From contig DBXC01000006.1 in assembly GCA_002309415.1 (NCBI GenBank), forward strand, positions 120,738 to 184,737: DNA of 64,000 nucleotides, read 5' to 3'. This stretch comes from Dehalococcoidia bacterium UBA1222 (lineage in GTDB: Bacteria > Chloroflexota > Dehalococcoidia > Dehalococcoidales > UBA1222). The notes under the pieces are model-generated. The model ran no database searches. It saw only the letters and a list, made by a program, of their open reading frames with translations, and had not been told where the DNA came from. The translations under genes were made by a program, and so were the position numbers. This document shows, piece after piece, positions 43,084 to 54,300 of this stretch. The first letter of the stretch is position 1. Every line of letters begins with the position of its first letter.

Positions 43084-45543
43084 ATGAAATTGGTTAGAAC
43101 GATGCTTCTGCCATATTTCAAACGCTTCTGGCTGATGCTCCTGAGTGTGATAATTGTTGGTGCCTTTGGAAGCGGTATCATGATTGGCCTCAGGAATGCC
43201 TATCTTTCTCTCGAAACAGACATAAATAAGTATATTGCTGAATGCAATTATCCAGATCTTCAGGCAGGTATCAGTAAGCCGCAGTCATATGCTTTGCTCG
43301 CCCTCATGCCTGACAGCTATACCGAGGACTTCGATATTGAATACATATCCTTCCGTGAGAATGAACCGGTCGTTTTCTCGGATCAAAACGGCAAATCTTA
43401 TTCCGGCAGGGCTTTTACTGAAGGATTTGAAGAATTTTATACGACAGATTCCTCAGGTAATAAGAAATACTTCTCAGATAGTTTTCTCTCATTTTATTCA
43501 CTGAGCCATTACGATGTTCCTGATGACGAGATCCCTGTGAAGATGGAGAGCATCTTTGCTTCAACTAACGGTTTTAAGGCAGGGGACAAGATCACTATCA
43601 GTGTAGATAAAGATACGACAGTGACTTGGACGATCAGCGATCTCGTTTCCTCACCGGAGACCTGTATGGTCCAGGCAGATGTCTATGCAATTTCTTCATC
43701 TCGTGATTTTGCTTATCTCTACGTACCATATAAAGCTTTAAATGCTCTTTATTCGGACCGTTTTGCTAAAGATATTCCGATGTTCAATGAAATGCTCATC
43801 AAGTTTAAAGAAGGCAAGGCACGCGGTATCGAGGAATTTGCGGCTGCAATGAATGAAGCTGTCGAGGAAAAATACCCGTCACTAGGTTTCGATATCACTG
43901 AGTACATGTCTTATGCCATGAGCTATAAAGATTCCCCGGTGATCCATCATTACGATAGTATGCTTTATGCTCTCGATAAGGTATCGTTGTACGTTCCTAT
44001 CAAGTTCTTTGCCATCGTATTAATCGTGACGATTCTGTTCCTTACGCAGATAATCAGGCAATGCCGTAAAGATATCGGTGTTATGAGAGCTCTTGGTGAA
44101 TCAGTTTTTGATATCACCTTGGTTTTCATGGGGCTTGCTATGGTTATTTCCATAGTTTCGTGGATCCTTGGACTTGGGGTAGGTGCCATCATCCAATTGC
44201 TTGCCGATAACGGATACGCTTCCGCACTGCGTTTTCCTGCGATTGCATTCAACTATAACTGGATCAATCCGCTCTATGCTTTGTTGGCACTTATTGTGGT
44301 AACGGAAATTACGGCACTGTATATTAGCGCAGGCATCTCTCGTATCAAGCCCACTGAGTCTATGAAAGCCTTGCCGCCATCTAATAACCAGACTCCTTAT
44401 CTGACCAGGACCCTCTTCAAGAATGCCCCCATTCCTCTCAAGGTCTCTGTCTCCCAGAACATCAGGAACCTGCAGCGTTACGTCATTTCCGGTATCTGTA
44501 TCTTTGTCAGCGGTCTTATCATCATGACTGCAGTAAGTTTGGGTGAATCAAAGCTCACTGTTGTCAAACAGTACTTTGATGTCAGAATGAAAAACGATGT
44601 CCAAGTCTATCTTAGTTATCTGCCTGATGATATTGAAGCTTATTACCTTGAGACAGGTATCAAAGATGAGGACGGAAATCTTTCTCCGCTCATCGATGAC
44701 ATCACTTTGCTCAAATACCAGCCTTTTAGTATCAGACATGGGGATAAGAATGCAATCGTACTCATCAATGGTATCGAGCCAGATCAGAATATCGTCAATT
44801 TGGTGAGTTCATATTATAACGTTATATCTGTTCCCGAAACTGGCATTGTCCTATCCAAGTATCATGCTGGTGTTTTGGATGCCAAGGTCGGCGATGTGAT
44901 CACGGTCAATGGCGCTGAAGTGACTGTCGCGGGCATCTCCGAGCAATATGTCTTCCAGGTAAGCTATGTCAGCTCCGATTTCTTTGATACTTTGCCCGTT
45001 GAACTTGCTCCTCGCTCTTCGCTACTTGTTAAGACACGCGATGATCAGTCTTTCTTTGAAGAATTCAAGCATATCGATGGGGCATATTATTTCGCATTCA
45101 ATGAAGTTATTCGCGAGGAGACTGAGGATAGACTTGTTGCCTTTGATATCTCGACCTATGTCCTCAATACAATCGCTATCATCATGGGTTTCATGATCAT
45201 CTTCAATATGATGATTACGAACCTTAAAGAATACAAACGAACATTTGCCACGATGCGTACACTGGGTTATCAGAGGTCTTCCATTTCCATTGCTAACCTT
45301 ATTAACAATCTGTTCCAGTACGTTGTGGCTACTGCTCTTGCTATTCCTGCAGGTGTGCTTGCTGCCAGATATACTTTGAGCAGTATCTCTACTGATGTGC
45401 AGATCTTCCCGTTCCCCAGGGTCGCTATTATTTATTTCCAGACTGCGTTCCTTGTGCTCGTGTTCATATTGATATCTCATCATTTTGCTATGCATGATAT
45501 GAAGCGCTGGATCCTTCCTTCGTGTATCAAGGAACGTGAATAG
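43084..45543 (+). CDS. FtsX-like ABC transporter permease
   Basis: An 819-residue membrane protein with the duplicated FtsX/MacB-type plan. There is one N-terminal helix (FWLMLLSVIIVGAFGSGIMI), a large extracellular domain (about 40-290), and three helices (from about 300, FFAIVLIVTILFLTQIIRQC). Then comes a second helix near 465 (ISGICIFVSGLIIMTAVSL), another outer domain and three final helices (including NTIAIIMGFMIIFNMMITNL and YKRTFATMRTLGYQRSSISI). No ATP-binding partner gene lies beside it. Substrate is unknown; exporters of lipids, peptides or lipoproteins share this form. A TATAAT at 43003-43008 could be its -10 element. Confidence 0.85.
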   Translation: MKLVRTMLLPYFKRFWLMLLSVIIVGAFGSGIMIGLRNAYLSLETDINKYIAECNYPDLQAGISKPQSYALLALMPDSYTEDFDIEYISFRENEPVVFSDQNGKSYSGRAFTEGFEEFYTTDSSGNKKYFSDSFLSFYSLSHYDVPDDEIPVKMESIFASTNGFKAGDKITISVDKDTTVTWTISDLVSSPETCMVQADVYAISSSRDFAYLYVPYKALNALYSDRFAKDIPMFNEMLIKFKEGKARGIEEFAAAMNEAVEEKYPSLGFDITEYMSYAMSYKDSPVIHHYDSMLYALDKVSLYVPIKFFAIVLIVTILFLTQIIRQCRKDIGVMRALGESVFDITLVFMGLAMVISIVSWILGLGVGAIIQLLADNGYASALRFPAIAFNYNWINPLYALLALIVVTEITALYISAGISRIKPTESMKALPPSNNQTPYLTRTLFKNAPIPLKVSVSQNIRNLQRYVISGICIFVSGLIIMTAVSLGESKLTVVKQYFDVRMKNDVQVYLSYLPDDIEAYYLETGIKDEDGNLSPLIDDITLLKYQPFSIRHGDKNAIVLINGIEPDQNIVNLVSSYYNVISVPETGIVLSKYHAGVLDAKVGDVITVNGAEVTVAGISEQYVFQVSYVSSDFFDTLPVELAPRSSLLVKTRDDQSFFEEFKHIDGAYYFAFNEVIREETEDRLVAFDISTYVLNTIAIIMGFMIIFNMMITNLKEYKRTFATMRTLGYQRSSISIANLINNLFQYVVATALAIPAGVLAARYTLSSISTDVQIFPFPRVAIIYFQTAFLVLVFILISHHFAMHDMKRWILPSCIKERE

Positions 45544-45610
45544 GGTCTTCATCTATCGTTTACTATAATGGTTTGACTTACATTACTGTACATCGGTTAT
45601 TATTTCTCAC

Positions 45611-46966
45611 ATGACTACTAAAACTATGAAGAAGCCGATGACCGATGGTGCCCCTTGGAAACATATTCTGGCATTCTCGGTTCCTCTTTTTATAGGTTCA
45701 TTGCTACAGCAGCTTTACATGACTGCTGATGCCATCATCATCGGCAGATTCGCAGGGGAAGCATCTCTCTCAGCCGTAGGAACGACCACAAGCGTCCTTT
45801 TTCTTACTATCGCATTGGCTATTGGTTTTTCCGGAGGCAATTCTGTAGTCGTAGCACAGTTTTATGGTGCAGGCGATCACAAGAGCGTTCGTAAACATGC
45901 ATCAAATGGTATAATGCTGCTCCTCCTCATGGGAATCGTCATAATGATCTTGGGATTGATCCTGGCAAGACCGATCTTTTCTAACATTGTGGATGTTCCT
46001 GCGGGTTTCCTTGATTTGGCGATCCTGTATTTCAGGATTATGCTTTTTGGTCTGGTTTTCCAGTTCGGATACAACATCTTCTCTGGCATCCTCAGAGCAG
46101 TCGGCGACAGTTCAGCGACTTTGTATTTTCTGCTTATTTCCTCTGTCCTTAATGTTCTTTTGGATCTTCTTTTTGTCGCTGTCTTCAAATGGGGCGTGGC
46201 CGGGGCAGGCTGGGCCACAGTGATCTCTCAGTTTGTTTCATTTTTAGCTGCCTATGTCTACATGTATGTCAGATATCCGGTATTTCGTTTCCATCTATCC
46301 GACTATCACTGGGATAACTCATCGATACTTATGACGGTGAAGATGGGATTTCCTATGTCCATTCAGATGGTGGTCGTATCCACCGGTCTGACTTTCATCC
46401 AGCGTGCAGTGAATGGTTTCGGTCAGTCCATGACAGCTTCATTCACAGTGGGGCAGAGAGTTGAGATGTATCTTAATATCCCTGGCAATGCTCTTCAGGC
46501 AACTTTAGCTGCATACACAGGACAGAATATCGGTGCCGGCAGGCCTGATCGAATCAAACCGGGATTGGGACAGTCGCTTATCATCTCTTTTATTCTAACG
46601 GGTATAACTTCGATTGCTATGTGGACTCTTGCCGATCCATTTATTTCTCTCTTCAGCATCAGTGAAAGTGCTACAGAGCTTTGCAGGATGCATATCCACG
46701 CAGTTTGTTTTGCAAACATCTTAGGCGCACTATATTTCCCGCTGTTCGGTATCTTTCAGGGATCCAATCATCCCGGAATTCCGACCATCGTAGCAATCTC
46801 TGCTTTGGGTACCAGAGTTCTTGTTACTTATCTGTTCCGCTATTCCGACTTCTTAGGTTCGTCGATCATATGGTGGGGAGGTGCTTTCGGTTTTGGTACC
46901 GGTTTCATCGTAAGTTGGGCTTATTTCCTTTCTGGAAAGTGGCTTAAGCACTCCCGTATCAGTTGA
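45611..46966 (+). CDS. MATE family efflux transporter (second)
   Basis: A 451-residue protein with about 12 membrane helices. It has LAFSVPLFIGSLLQQLYMTA, DAIIIGRFAGEASLSAVGTT, GGNSVVVAQFYGAGDHKSVR and AAYTGQNIGAGRPDRIKPGL, matching the DinF/NorM-like MATE group. It is a different subgroup from the gene at 35188 (which has GMFVGRFLGEDALAAIN). No ribosome-binding site is seen before the ATG; TTGACT (45573-45578) and TATTAT (45598-45603) may form a promoter giving a very short leader. Confidence 0.92.
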   Translation: MTTKTMKKPMTDGAPWKHILAFSVPLFIGSLLQQLYMTADAIIIGRFAGEASLSAVGTTTSVLFLTIALAIGFSGGNSVVVAQFYGAGDHKSVRKHASNGIMLLLLMGIVIMILGLILARPIFSNIVDVPAGFLDLAILYFRIMLFGLVFQFGYNIFSGILRAVGDSSATLYFLLISSVLNVLLDLLFVAVFKWGVAGAGWATVISQFVSFLAAYVYMYVRYPVFRFHLSDYHWDNSSILMTVKMGFPMSIQMVVVSTGLTFIQRAVNGFGQSMTASFTVGQRVEMYLNIPGNALQATLAAYTGQNIGAGRPDRIKPGLGQSLIISFILTGITSIAMWTLADPFISLFSISESATELCRMHIHAVCFANILGALYFPLFGIFQGSNHPGIPTIVAISALGTRVLVTYLFRYSDFLGSSIIWWGGAFGFGTGFIVSWAYFLSGKWLKHSRIS

Positions 46967-47060
46967 TAGTATTTCCTTGTCATTGACGTAATCAATTAGT
47001 CTTGTTTTAATTGTCGTATGCATGTCATATTGATGATTGGGCATTGTTAGGTATCTGGTA

Positions 47061-47639
47061 ATGAAGATGCTCTTAGATTTGTTTCTGACTTTCGCCAAGA
47101 TCGGTCTTTTCACGATTGGCGGTGGCTATGCCATGATTCCTTTGATCGAGGATGAGTGTGTCGAGAAGAGAAAGTGGATCGAGGCGGAAGATATGATGAA
47201 TCTCCTCGTCGTTGCTGAATCGACACCTGGTCCCATTGCCATCAATTGTGCGACATATGTTGGTTTCAAACAAAAAGGCCTCATTGGCGCGATCTGTTCA
47301 ACACTTGGCATGGTAATGCCTTCTCTCGTCATCATTCTTATCATTGCTCTTTTCCTCGATCGATTCCTGGAGATAACTTGGGTAGCTAATGCTTTCAGTG
47401 GTATCAAGGTCGCTGTTGCTATCATCATTATTGATGCTGCTTTGAAGCTTAAGAAGAAGCTTCAGTATAAGGATGTAGTCTTTTGGATCATATTCCTTGC
47501 ATCTTATCTTGGGATGCTGTTCATCGATATCTTTGCTTGGAACACTTCTTCCATCATACTGCTTCTTGCGGCAGCATTTGTTAGCCTTACTGTTTGTGCC
47601 GTTTCTAAGAAGATCAAGAGAGGGGAGTCCCGCAAATGA
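47061..47639 (+). CDS. Chromate transporter family protein, first half
   Basis: A 192-residue protein from the ATG at 47061; an upstream TTG at 47037 is possible. It has the CHR motifs FLTFAKIGLFTIGGGYAMIP, AESTPGPIAINCATYVGFKQ and GLIGAICSTLGMVMPS, and about five membrane segments. In this family the short proteins work as pairs of opposite membrane orientation. The second half follows with a 4-bp overlap. The substrate could be chromate, sulfate or another anion. Confidence 0.9.
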   Translation: MKMLLDLFLTFAKIGLFTIGGGYAMIPLIEDECVEKRKWIEAEDMMNLLVVAESTPGPIAINCATYVGFKQKGLIGAICSTLGMVMPSLVIILIIALFLDRFLEITWVANAFSGIKVAVAIIIIDAALKLKKKLQYKDVVFWIIFLASYLGMLFIDIFAWNTSSIILLLAAAFVSLTVCAVSKKIKRGESRK

Positions 47640-48199
47640 TCTACTTAGAACTCATCTGGGGATTCTTCAGGGTCGGTATGTTCTCCTTCGGTGGAGGGCA
47701 TGCTGCGATTCCTTTGATCCGTGATATCGTGCTTGAATACGGCTGGCTCACCGATGACATGTTATCCAATATGATCGCTATAAGCGAAAGCACACCTGGG
47801 CCTGTAATGGTCAACATGGCGACTTATGTCGGTTTCTCACAGGGTGGTATTCTTGGCGCACTTATCGCGACAGTAATGGTCGTCATGCCTGCTTTTGTCA
47901 TAATCCTGCTTTTGATGTCACTTCTTCGCGCAGTAGTCGACAACCCGTATGTTAAGGCACTTCTTAAAGGTCTACAGGCATGTATGCTTGGTATCATCTT
48001 AGCTACAGGTGTCTTTTTCGCACTTAGGAATTGCATCCATTATTCTGATGGCATATCGTTCGATGTTAGAGCCATCATATTAACGCTTATGTTGTCAGTT
48101 ATTTATTTCGGGGCAAAGAAGATCCGCAAAGAGGGGATATCTCCCATCATTCTCATTGCGATTGCTGCAGTCTTGGGTATCGTTTCTTACTCGATCTAG
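47636..48199 (+). CDS. Chromate transporter family protein, second half
   Basis: A 187-residue protein that starts in the stop of the preceding gene (ATGA). It has the same motif set: FFRVGMFSFGGGHAAIPLIR, SESTPGPVMVNMATYVGFSQ and GGILGALIATVMVVMPA. With the first half it would form the complete transporter. The stop lies over the end of the convergent CmpB-like gene (4 bp overlap). Confidence 0.9.
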   Translation: MIYLELIWGFFRVGMFSFGGGHAAIPLIRDIVLEYGWLTDDMLSNMIAISESTPGPVMVNMATYVGFSQGGILGALIATVMVVMPAFVIILLLMSLLRAVVDNPYVKALLKGLQACMLGIILATGVFFALRNCIHYSDGISFDVRAIILTLMLSVIYFGAKKIRKEGISPIILIAIAAVLGIVSYSI

Positions 48200-48900
48200 A
48201 GCTTTCCGACGTCGTCCAGGAATTCCCATTCCATGAATCGGTTGCTCATCCATTCGTCAGTAGCGATTCTGTCAAGGAATGCACCTATCTGAGTGTCGCT
48301 CTGGATGCCGTAATGTCTTGAGCTCCAGCGGCTTATGGCCATTGTAGTTAGAGAGAAATTGGCTACCAGCAATACTGTAAGGATGATGCCGGTGATCTTG
48401 AGTGATTTGTTGTCAAAGAAATGCATGCAGTGATCGATTTTGTTAGTGAGCAATATGAATACGACTGCGATGAGTCCCCAGAGCAGAGAGAACAGGGGAC
48501 ATATCATGCCATCGAGATTCAGGAAAAGATCATTGTAGCTCCAAGCTCTCATGCCAATGGCGTATTTCAAAAGAAGGCCAGCCAACAGTTCTATGACGGT
48601 AGCGGTAACCGTCAAAACAATTGCTTTAAATGCAAAGGATTTCTTATGCATCTTGGCACTGCCGACATAGAAGCCAACCGCGGCTGCGCCGTAAAGAGGA
48701 TTGATCCATCCCCACATGCATACCACATGGCTTTCCCAATGGCCTTTGCCGAAGAACGCGAATACGCCTTCTATCAATACGCCAAGGATAGAACCTAACA
48801 GGAAGATCCAGAACAGTCGATTGAACGTGAGCTTTGGTGCGACGTCTTCTATAGCTATATCATCAGCTAACTCTAGCGTCTTATCAGCAGATTCATTCAT
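48196..48900 (-). CDS. Putative ABC transporter permease-like membrane protein (CmpB family, PF06541)
   Basis: A 234-residue protein from the ATG at 48900, which has CGGGG about 9 bases upstream; a longer frame from 48951 lacks this. It has a charged N-terminus, then FWIFLLGSILGVLIEGVFAF, WESHVVCMWGWINPLYGAAA, and ELLAGLLLKYAIGMRAWSYN, matching PF06541. Six or so membrane helices are followed by a cytoplasmic tail. The name comes from a weak link to ABC systems; the function is unknown. Confidence 0.85.
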   Translation of the reverse strand: MNESADKTLELADDIAIEDVAPKLTFNRLFWIFLLGSILGVLIEGVFAFFGKGHWESHVVCMWGWINPLYGAAAVGFYVGSAKMHKKSFAFKAIVLTVTATVIELLAGLLLKYAIGMRAWSYNDLFLNLDGMICPLFSLLWGLIAVVFILLTNKIDHCMHFFDNKSLKITGIILTVLLVANFSLTTMAISRWSSRHYGIQSDTQIGAFLDRIATDEWMSNRFMEWEFLDDVGKL

Positions 48901-49163
48901 ATATATAACCCCGAATATGAAACATGTCTGTTTACAATATCCGTGTATCAAACATTTTCAAAGTATTTGTCGTGATTATATCAAAGTTATTTATGACAAT
49001 GCATTTTGTGCCTGAAATATCAAGATTTAAGGCAAAAAAAGAAAATGGGCTCAACGTCAAAACGTAGTACAATAAAGAATATTATTTGGGGAATTGGACA
49101 ATTTTACGTTTTATCTAGCTTTTTGTTACAATACCCGCTTAATAAATACTTGGAGGATCGTAT
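48901..49163 (+). promoter_or_regulatory. guaB upstream region with a -10-like element
   Basis: This gap of about 260 bp separates the divergent CmpB-like gene from guaB. TACAAT (49127-49132) is a likely -10 element and a TTGGAGGAT-type site precedes the ATG at 49164. No -35 match is convincing. I looked for a purine riboswitch and saw none. Confidence 0.4.
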
Positions 49164-50660
49164 ATGGCATATTATTATTCAGAACCCTCAAGGACGTTTA
49201 ATGAATATCTACTTGTTCCGGGTTATACCTCTGAGGATTGCATCCCCGATAATGTCACTTTAGCAACTCCGCTTGTTAAATTCCGTAAAGGACAGGAAGA
49301 GTGTCCGATTACTCTTAATATCCCTCTAACTTCCGCTATAATGCAGTCTGTTTCTAATGATAAACTGGCTGTAGCTCTGGCAAAAGAGGGCGGCATTTCA
49401 TTCATATACGGCTCTCAGTCCGTTAAAGATGAAGCTGCCATGGTCAAGCGAGTTAAGGACAGTAAGGCCGGTTTCGTAGTAAGTGCATCCAATCTTACTC
49501 CTAAAGACACTCTGGCTGACGTTATTGCTCTCAAATCTAAGAACGGTTTCTCCACTGTTGCCGTAACTGAAGACGGCACGGCTACCGGTAAACTCGTTGG
49601 TATCGTCACTAGCCGAGACTACCGTGTCTCTCGCATGGACACTTCCACTCTTGTTAAAGATTTCATGACTCCCATCGATAAGCTTGTCACTGCTCCTGAA
49701 GATACTACCTTACACGATGCAAATGACATCATCTGGGAACATAAGCTTAACAGTCTTCCTATCGTTGACCGCAATGGTCACCTGATGTATTTTGTCTTCC
49801 GCAAGGATTATGCAGAGCATAAAGAATATCCGCGCTCCATGCTCGATGCTAGCAAGCGTTACATCGTAGGTGCTGGTATCAACTCCCGAGATTACAAAGA
49901 ACGAGTTCCTGCTTTGGTTGAAGCTGGTGTGGATGTCCTTTGTATCGATTCCTCTGAAGGTTATTCCATATGGCAGAAACGCACCATCGATTTCATCCGT
50001 GAAAAGTATGGTGATAAGGTCAAAGTCGGTGCAGGTAATGTAGTCGAAGGCGAAGGTTTCAGATTCCTTGCAGAATCCGGTGCAGACTTTGTTAAGGTCG
50101 GTATTGGCGGCGGTTCCATCTGTATCACTCGTGCCACTAAGGGTATCGGTCGTGGTCAGGCTACTGCTCTTATCGATGTTGCAGCTGCCCGTGATCAGTA
50201 TTTCAAAGAGACCGGCATGTATGTACCCATCTGCTCTGATGGCGGTATCGTACATGACTTCCACATGACTCTTGCCCTTGCAATGGGTGCTGACTTCCTG
50301 ATGCTCGGCAGATACTTCGCCGGCTGTGATGAATCTCCTACCAATAAGCTTATGATCAATAATCAGTTCGTCAAAGAGTACTGGGGCGAAGGTTCTAATC
50401 GAGCTCGTAACTGGCAGCGATATGATCTCGGCGGTAAGACCGATCTCTCCTTCGAGGAAGGCGTCGATTCTTATATCCCGTATGCCGGTTCTCTCCATGA
50501 CAATGTTGAGAAGAGTCTTTACAAGGTCAAATCCACCATGTGCAACTGTGGTGTGACCAATATCCCTGATCTTCAGAAGAATGCTAAACTTACCGTCGTT
50601 TCTGCTACTTCCATCGTTGAAGGTAACTATCACGACGTTATCCTGAGGACCAACACCTAG
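49164..50660 (+). CDS. guaB: IMP dehydrogenase
   Basis: A 498-residue enzyme that converts IMP to XMP with NAD+, the entry step to GMP. The N-terminal part has [10 protein letters not shown] and [20 protein letters not shown]. Two CBS repeats follow (about 95-215: [32 protein letters not shown]). The catalytic loop is [12 protein letters not shown], with the nucleophilic Cys, and the flap includes [28 protein letters not shown] variation in the CBS part is within family range. A strong terminator follows. Confidence 0.95.
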   Translation: MAYYYSEPSRTFNEYLLVPGYTSEDCIPDNVTLATPLVKFRKGQEECPITLNIPLTSAIMQSVSNDKLAVALAKEGGISFIYGSQSVKDEAAMVKRVKDSKAGFVVSASNLTPKDTLADVIALKSKNGFSTVAVTEDGTATGKLVGIVTSRDYRVSRMDTSTLVKDFMTPIDKLVTAPEDTTLHDANDIIWEHKLNSLPIVDRNGHLMYFVFRKDYAEHKEYPRSMLDASKRYIVGAGINSRDYKERVPALVEAGVDVLCIDSSEGYSIWQKRTIDFIREKYGDKVKVGAGNVVEGEGFRFLAESGADFVKVGIGGGSICITRATKGIGRGQATALIDVAAARDQYFKETGMYVPICSDGGIVHDFHMTLALAMGADFLMLGRYFAGCDESPTNKLMINNQFVKEYWGEGSNRARNWQRYDLGGKTDLSFEEGVDSYIPYAGSLHDNVEKSLYKVKSTMCNCGVTNIPDLQKNAKLTVVSATSIVEGNYHDVILRTNT

Positions 50661-50678
50661 TTTTTAACTGAACTTATT

Positions 50679-50716
50679 AAGCGCTTAGCAGAGCTTCCTA
50701 CTAAGCGCTTTTTTTT
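50679..50716 (+). terminator. Rho-independent terminator after guaB
   Basis: AAGCGCTTAG (50679-50688) pairs with CTAAGCGCTT (50701-50710), followed by a T run to 50716. Confidence 0.93.
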
Positions 50717-50780
50717 ATACTTTTTACCCAAAATGTTTGACTACAGCCCGTTTATCGGTCATAATAAAAAATGTCCTTAT

Positions 50781-50855
50781 CGCGGGGTGGAGCAGTGGCA
50801 GCTCGTCGGGCTCATAACCCGAAGGCCGTTGGTTCGAATCCAACCCCCGCTACCA
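50781..50855 (+). tRNA. Initiator tRNA-fMet (anticodon CAT)
   Basis: The anticodon loop CTCATAA sits on a stem with three consecutive G-C pairs (CGGG/CCCG), the mark of initiators. The first acceptor pair is a C-U mismatch (C1, U72), also typical of initiators. The T arm is GTTGG-TTCGAAT-CCAAC. The discriminator is A and CCA is encoded (50853-50855). Confidence 0.95.
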
Positions 50856-50867
50856 ATCAGTTGACCG

Positions 50868-50891
50868 AGACCACGCCAAGTGGTCTTTTTT
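50868..50891 (+). terminator. Rho-independent terminator after tRNA-fMet
   Basis: AGACCAC and GTGGTCT pair across a five-base loop, followed by a T run. Confidence 0.9.
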
Positions 50892-50967
50892 ATTTTCAAA
50901 GATCGATAGGCAAAAAAATACCCAAACTGCTTGTTCGGGTAAGTCTTATCTCTTATATTATACAGGA

Positions 50968-51279
50968 TTAGAGTCTGTGACCGTGATCGTAGCGGCCATG
51001 CCACTTCGGATCATATCTCTCAAAGTATCCGTCTTCCCTCTGGAAGAGGAATCGTTGCTCGATCGGCACGATAGGGTACTTATAGAAGAGAACAGGGACA
51101 TTGATGATAGACTCCATGATGGTCTGCCAGATGATATCGTCGGTCCAATGACCGGTCCTGGCAATAGCCTGGAAGAGATCCTCGGCGGTTGCTCGATTTC
51201 CATACTTTTCCATAGCCTGATCTAAAAGCCTGCGACAGGTTTCTGGTTCGAATTGTCTAGAACGTCCCATGATGTCCAT
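50968..51279 (-). CDS. Hypothetical protein, 103 residues
   Basis: A small soluble protein. GGAGAG lies just before its ATG. It opens MDIMGRSRQFEPETCRRLLD and has two likely helical parts (TAEDLFQAIARTG, IIWQTIMESIINVP), then an aromatic and charged tail with PKWHGRYDHGHRL. No family is recognised. It lies between tRNA-fMet and mfd, with mfd divergent. Confidence 0.6.
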   Translation of the reverse strand: MDIMGRSRQFEPETCRRLLDQAMEKYGNRATAEDLFQAIARTGHWTDDIIWQTIMESIINVPVLFYKYPIVPIEQRFLFQREDGYFERYDPKWHGRYDHGHRL

Positions 51280-51375
51280 CTCTCTCTCCTTACTGTCTTA
51301 TTAATGATCTAATTTAATTTTAGTTAATTTGAAGACGTCTAATCAATACTTTGCTAAAATAATTATGAGCCTTTT

Positions 51376-54300
51376 ATGAATGAACAATTACTGAAAAGGA
51401 TCGCATCTGTAGGGGGTGTCCTAGATCTTGGACGCCAGGGTCATGCACATCCTTTTGCTATCGATGAGGCTATCCCGTTCATCATTTCCAGCCTATACAA
51501 AGAGGATAAACGTCCTTTTGTTTATGTTGCGTCGACCATTGACCGTGCCAATAATCTCCGTTATCTTGTCTCATCTTTGATAGGCAAGGAGAACGTCATC
51601 TTCTGTCCTGAACCTGATCAGCCATTCCAGCAGGTCGTGCCAGATCCATTATCGCTCGGTCAGCATGTAGGTGCTTTAACCAGGATCCTCACACAGAAGA
51701 GACCGTTTGTCATCTTGTCATCTGATTTCCTGTGTTCAAAGCTCCCCAGCGCAGAGACGATAAAAGAACACTTGTTTACCATCTCTAAAGGGACACGTAT
51801 CAAGCAATCTGATCTTGCGTTGAAACTGGAAGCTATGGGTTTTACTCCGACTTATCAGGTCGAGAATCCAGGTCAGTTCGCCAGACGCGGCGAAGTGTTC
51901 GATATCTATCCCGTGACTTTCGATATGCCGATACGAATCGATTTCTTTGACTGGGAGATCGAGGATATCCGCTACTTCGATCCCAGTACACAGCGATCAG
52001 AGCATAAGGGGATATCTTCAGATTTAACCATCGGTCCTGCGTCTTCTATCGCGTTCATTTTCTACACAGGCAAAGACCTTCCTGTTGAGATCGCTTCGGA
52101 TACATCGAGCATTATGAAGCGTCTTTACGCTCCGTACTTTAACACCAGCGATTTCTTCAGTTATCTTCCTAAGAATGCTTTAGTTATCAGCGAAGATATC
52201 AGAGAATTCGAAATCCTCAATGATACTTATTATGACCAGATGAAACGCATGCAAGAGACGATCAAGAATGAGCATGATGTCGAATATCCTGAACCTATAT
52301 TCGAATTCAGTCAGGTCAAAGATCATTTAGTCTCAACCTGTGATATCGAGTTCGTCAATTGGAAGAGATCCAACGACGCTGGAGTGATCAAACTTCCGTT
52401 TAAACAGATCGACAACAAATACTTCGGCATCAACAACTGGGTCTCTACTGCTAAAGAACTGTTAAAGAAGAATAAGACATTATGCGTCATCTCCCATCAG
52501 GCATCCCGTCTGCATGAACTGTTGGAAGAGGATGCCGTTTCTTCAGCTGTCCTGAGTTCTTATTCCGAGCCTGTACCGCATGATTCCGTCAGCCTCATCA
52601 ATTCAGGTATCGAAGGCGGTTTCTGTACTGATGATCTTTTCATTCTTTCTGACAGAGAGTTATTTGGTGTTTCCAAGCTATATCAGTCTTCTACGAAGAG
52701 ACGGTCAGTCAAGAAAGAGAAGCCTTTCGATGCAGAGGAAGGGGATTACGTAGTACATGTCGAACATGGTATTGCCCGGTTTGCCGGTACTGTCATGAAA
52801 CCCTTTGAGGGTGCACAGAAAGAATATCTGAAGCTTCAATATGCCGAAGGCGACTACTTATATGTCCCGATGGAACAAATGGACCGTGTGTCCCGTTACA
52901 TCGGCTCTTCCAATAAAGAACCGGTCTTACATAGACTGGGAGGCAATGACTGGAGCCGAACACAGAAGAAAGCTAAGGCTGCCGCTGAAGAAGTGGCCGA
53001 TGAGCTCCTTAATCTCTATGCCGAGCGTGAGATCCAGACCGGTTTCCAGTTTTCTAAAGACACGATCTGGCAGATGGAGATGGAGAACGCTTTCCCGTAT
53101 ACCGAGACACAGGATCAGCTTCAGGCTATCGAAGATGTTAAACGTGATATGGCGTCATCCCGACCCATGGATCGTCTCATCTGCGGAGACGTTGGTTACG
53201 GCAAGACAGAAGTCGCTCTGCGTGCCGCTTTCAAAGCAGTCATGGATAATAAGCAAGTTGCGGTCTTAGTACCGACAACAGTACTTGCTCAGCAACACTA
53301 CAATACGTTTTCACAGCGTTTAGCGGCTTTCCCTGTACGAGTAAGGCTCCTTTCACGTTTTGTCTCTCCTAAAGAGATACAGAAGACTGTAGAAGAAATA
53401 TCGTCCGGCGAAGCAGATATCGTTATCGGCACTCATCGTCTCCTCCAGCCTGATATCCATTTCAAGAGCCTTGGCCTCTTGGTTATCGATGAGGAACAGC
53501 GCTTTGGTGTAGAGCATAAAGAACATATCAAGCAGATGAAATCTGATGTGGATGTACTGACGCTTTCAGCCACTCCCATCCCCAGGACGCTCCAGCTTTC
53601 GCTTACCGGTGTCAGGAATATGAGTCTTATCGAGACTCCTCCCGAGGAACGTATTCCTGTGCACACTGTTGTCAGCGAATTCGATGAAGTCTTAATCAGA
53701 GACGCGATCATGCGTGAGATATCCCGTGGCGGGCAGGTATTCTTCGTACATAACCGAGTCAGTTCTATCAATGCCATGGCCAAGAAGATACAGCGTCTCG
53801 TACCTGATGCCAGAGTCAAAATAGGGCACGGTCAGATGAGCGAAGATGAGCTTGAACAAGTCATGATGGACTTCGTCAAACATGGGTTCGATATCTTAGT
53901 CTGTACAACAATTATCGAGAGTGGTGTCGATATCCCCAATGCCAATACTCTTATAGTCAACGACGCTGACCTCTTTGGCCTGACTCAGCTTTATCAGCTG
54001 AGAGGCAGAGTCGGACGTTCTTCAAGGCTGGCTTATGCATATTTCCTGTATGAGAAAGCCAAGCTGCTTCGACCGGATGCTGATAAACGTCTGCAGACAA
54101 TCTTCGAGGCGTCGTCTCTTGGTGTCGGTATGACCCTTGCTATGAAAGATCTTGAGATCAGAGGTGCCGGCAACATGCTGGGCACCAAGCAGAGCGGTCA
54201 TATCGATTCGGTGGGTTTCAATTACTATACCCAGCTGCTTAGTGAGGCTGTGGAAGAACTAAGACGTAAGCGCGATATAGAGAGACACCGCGATACCTAT

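Noticed and set aside
48901..49163. Purine riboswitch before guaB
   Set aside because: No conserved junction or loop sequence of purine, PreQ1 or ZTP elements could be found; only a -10-like box is visible.
49710..50633. 307-codon minus-strand open frame
   Set aside because: It is antisense to guaB, which is a clear full-length gene.
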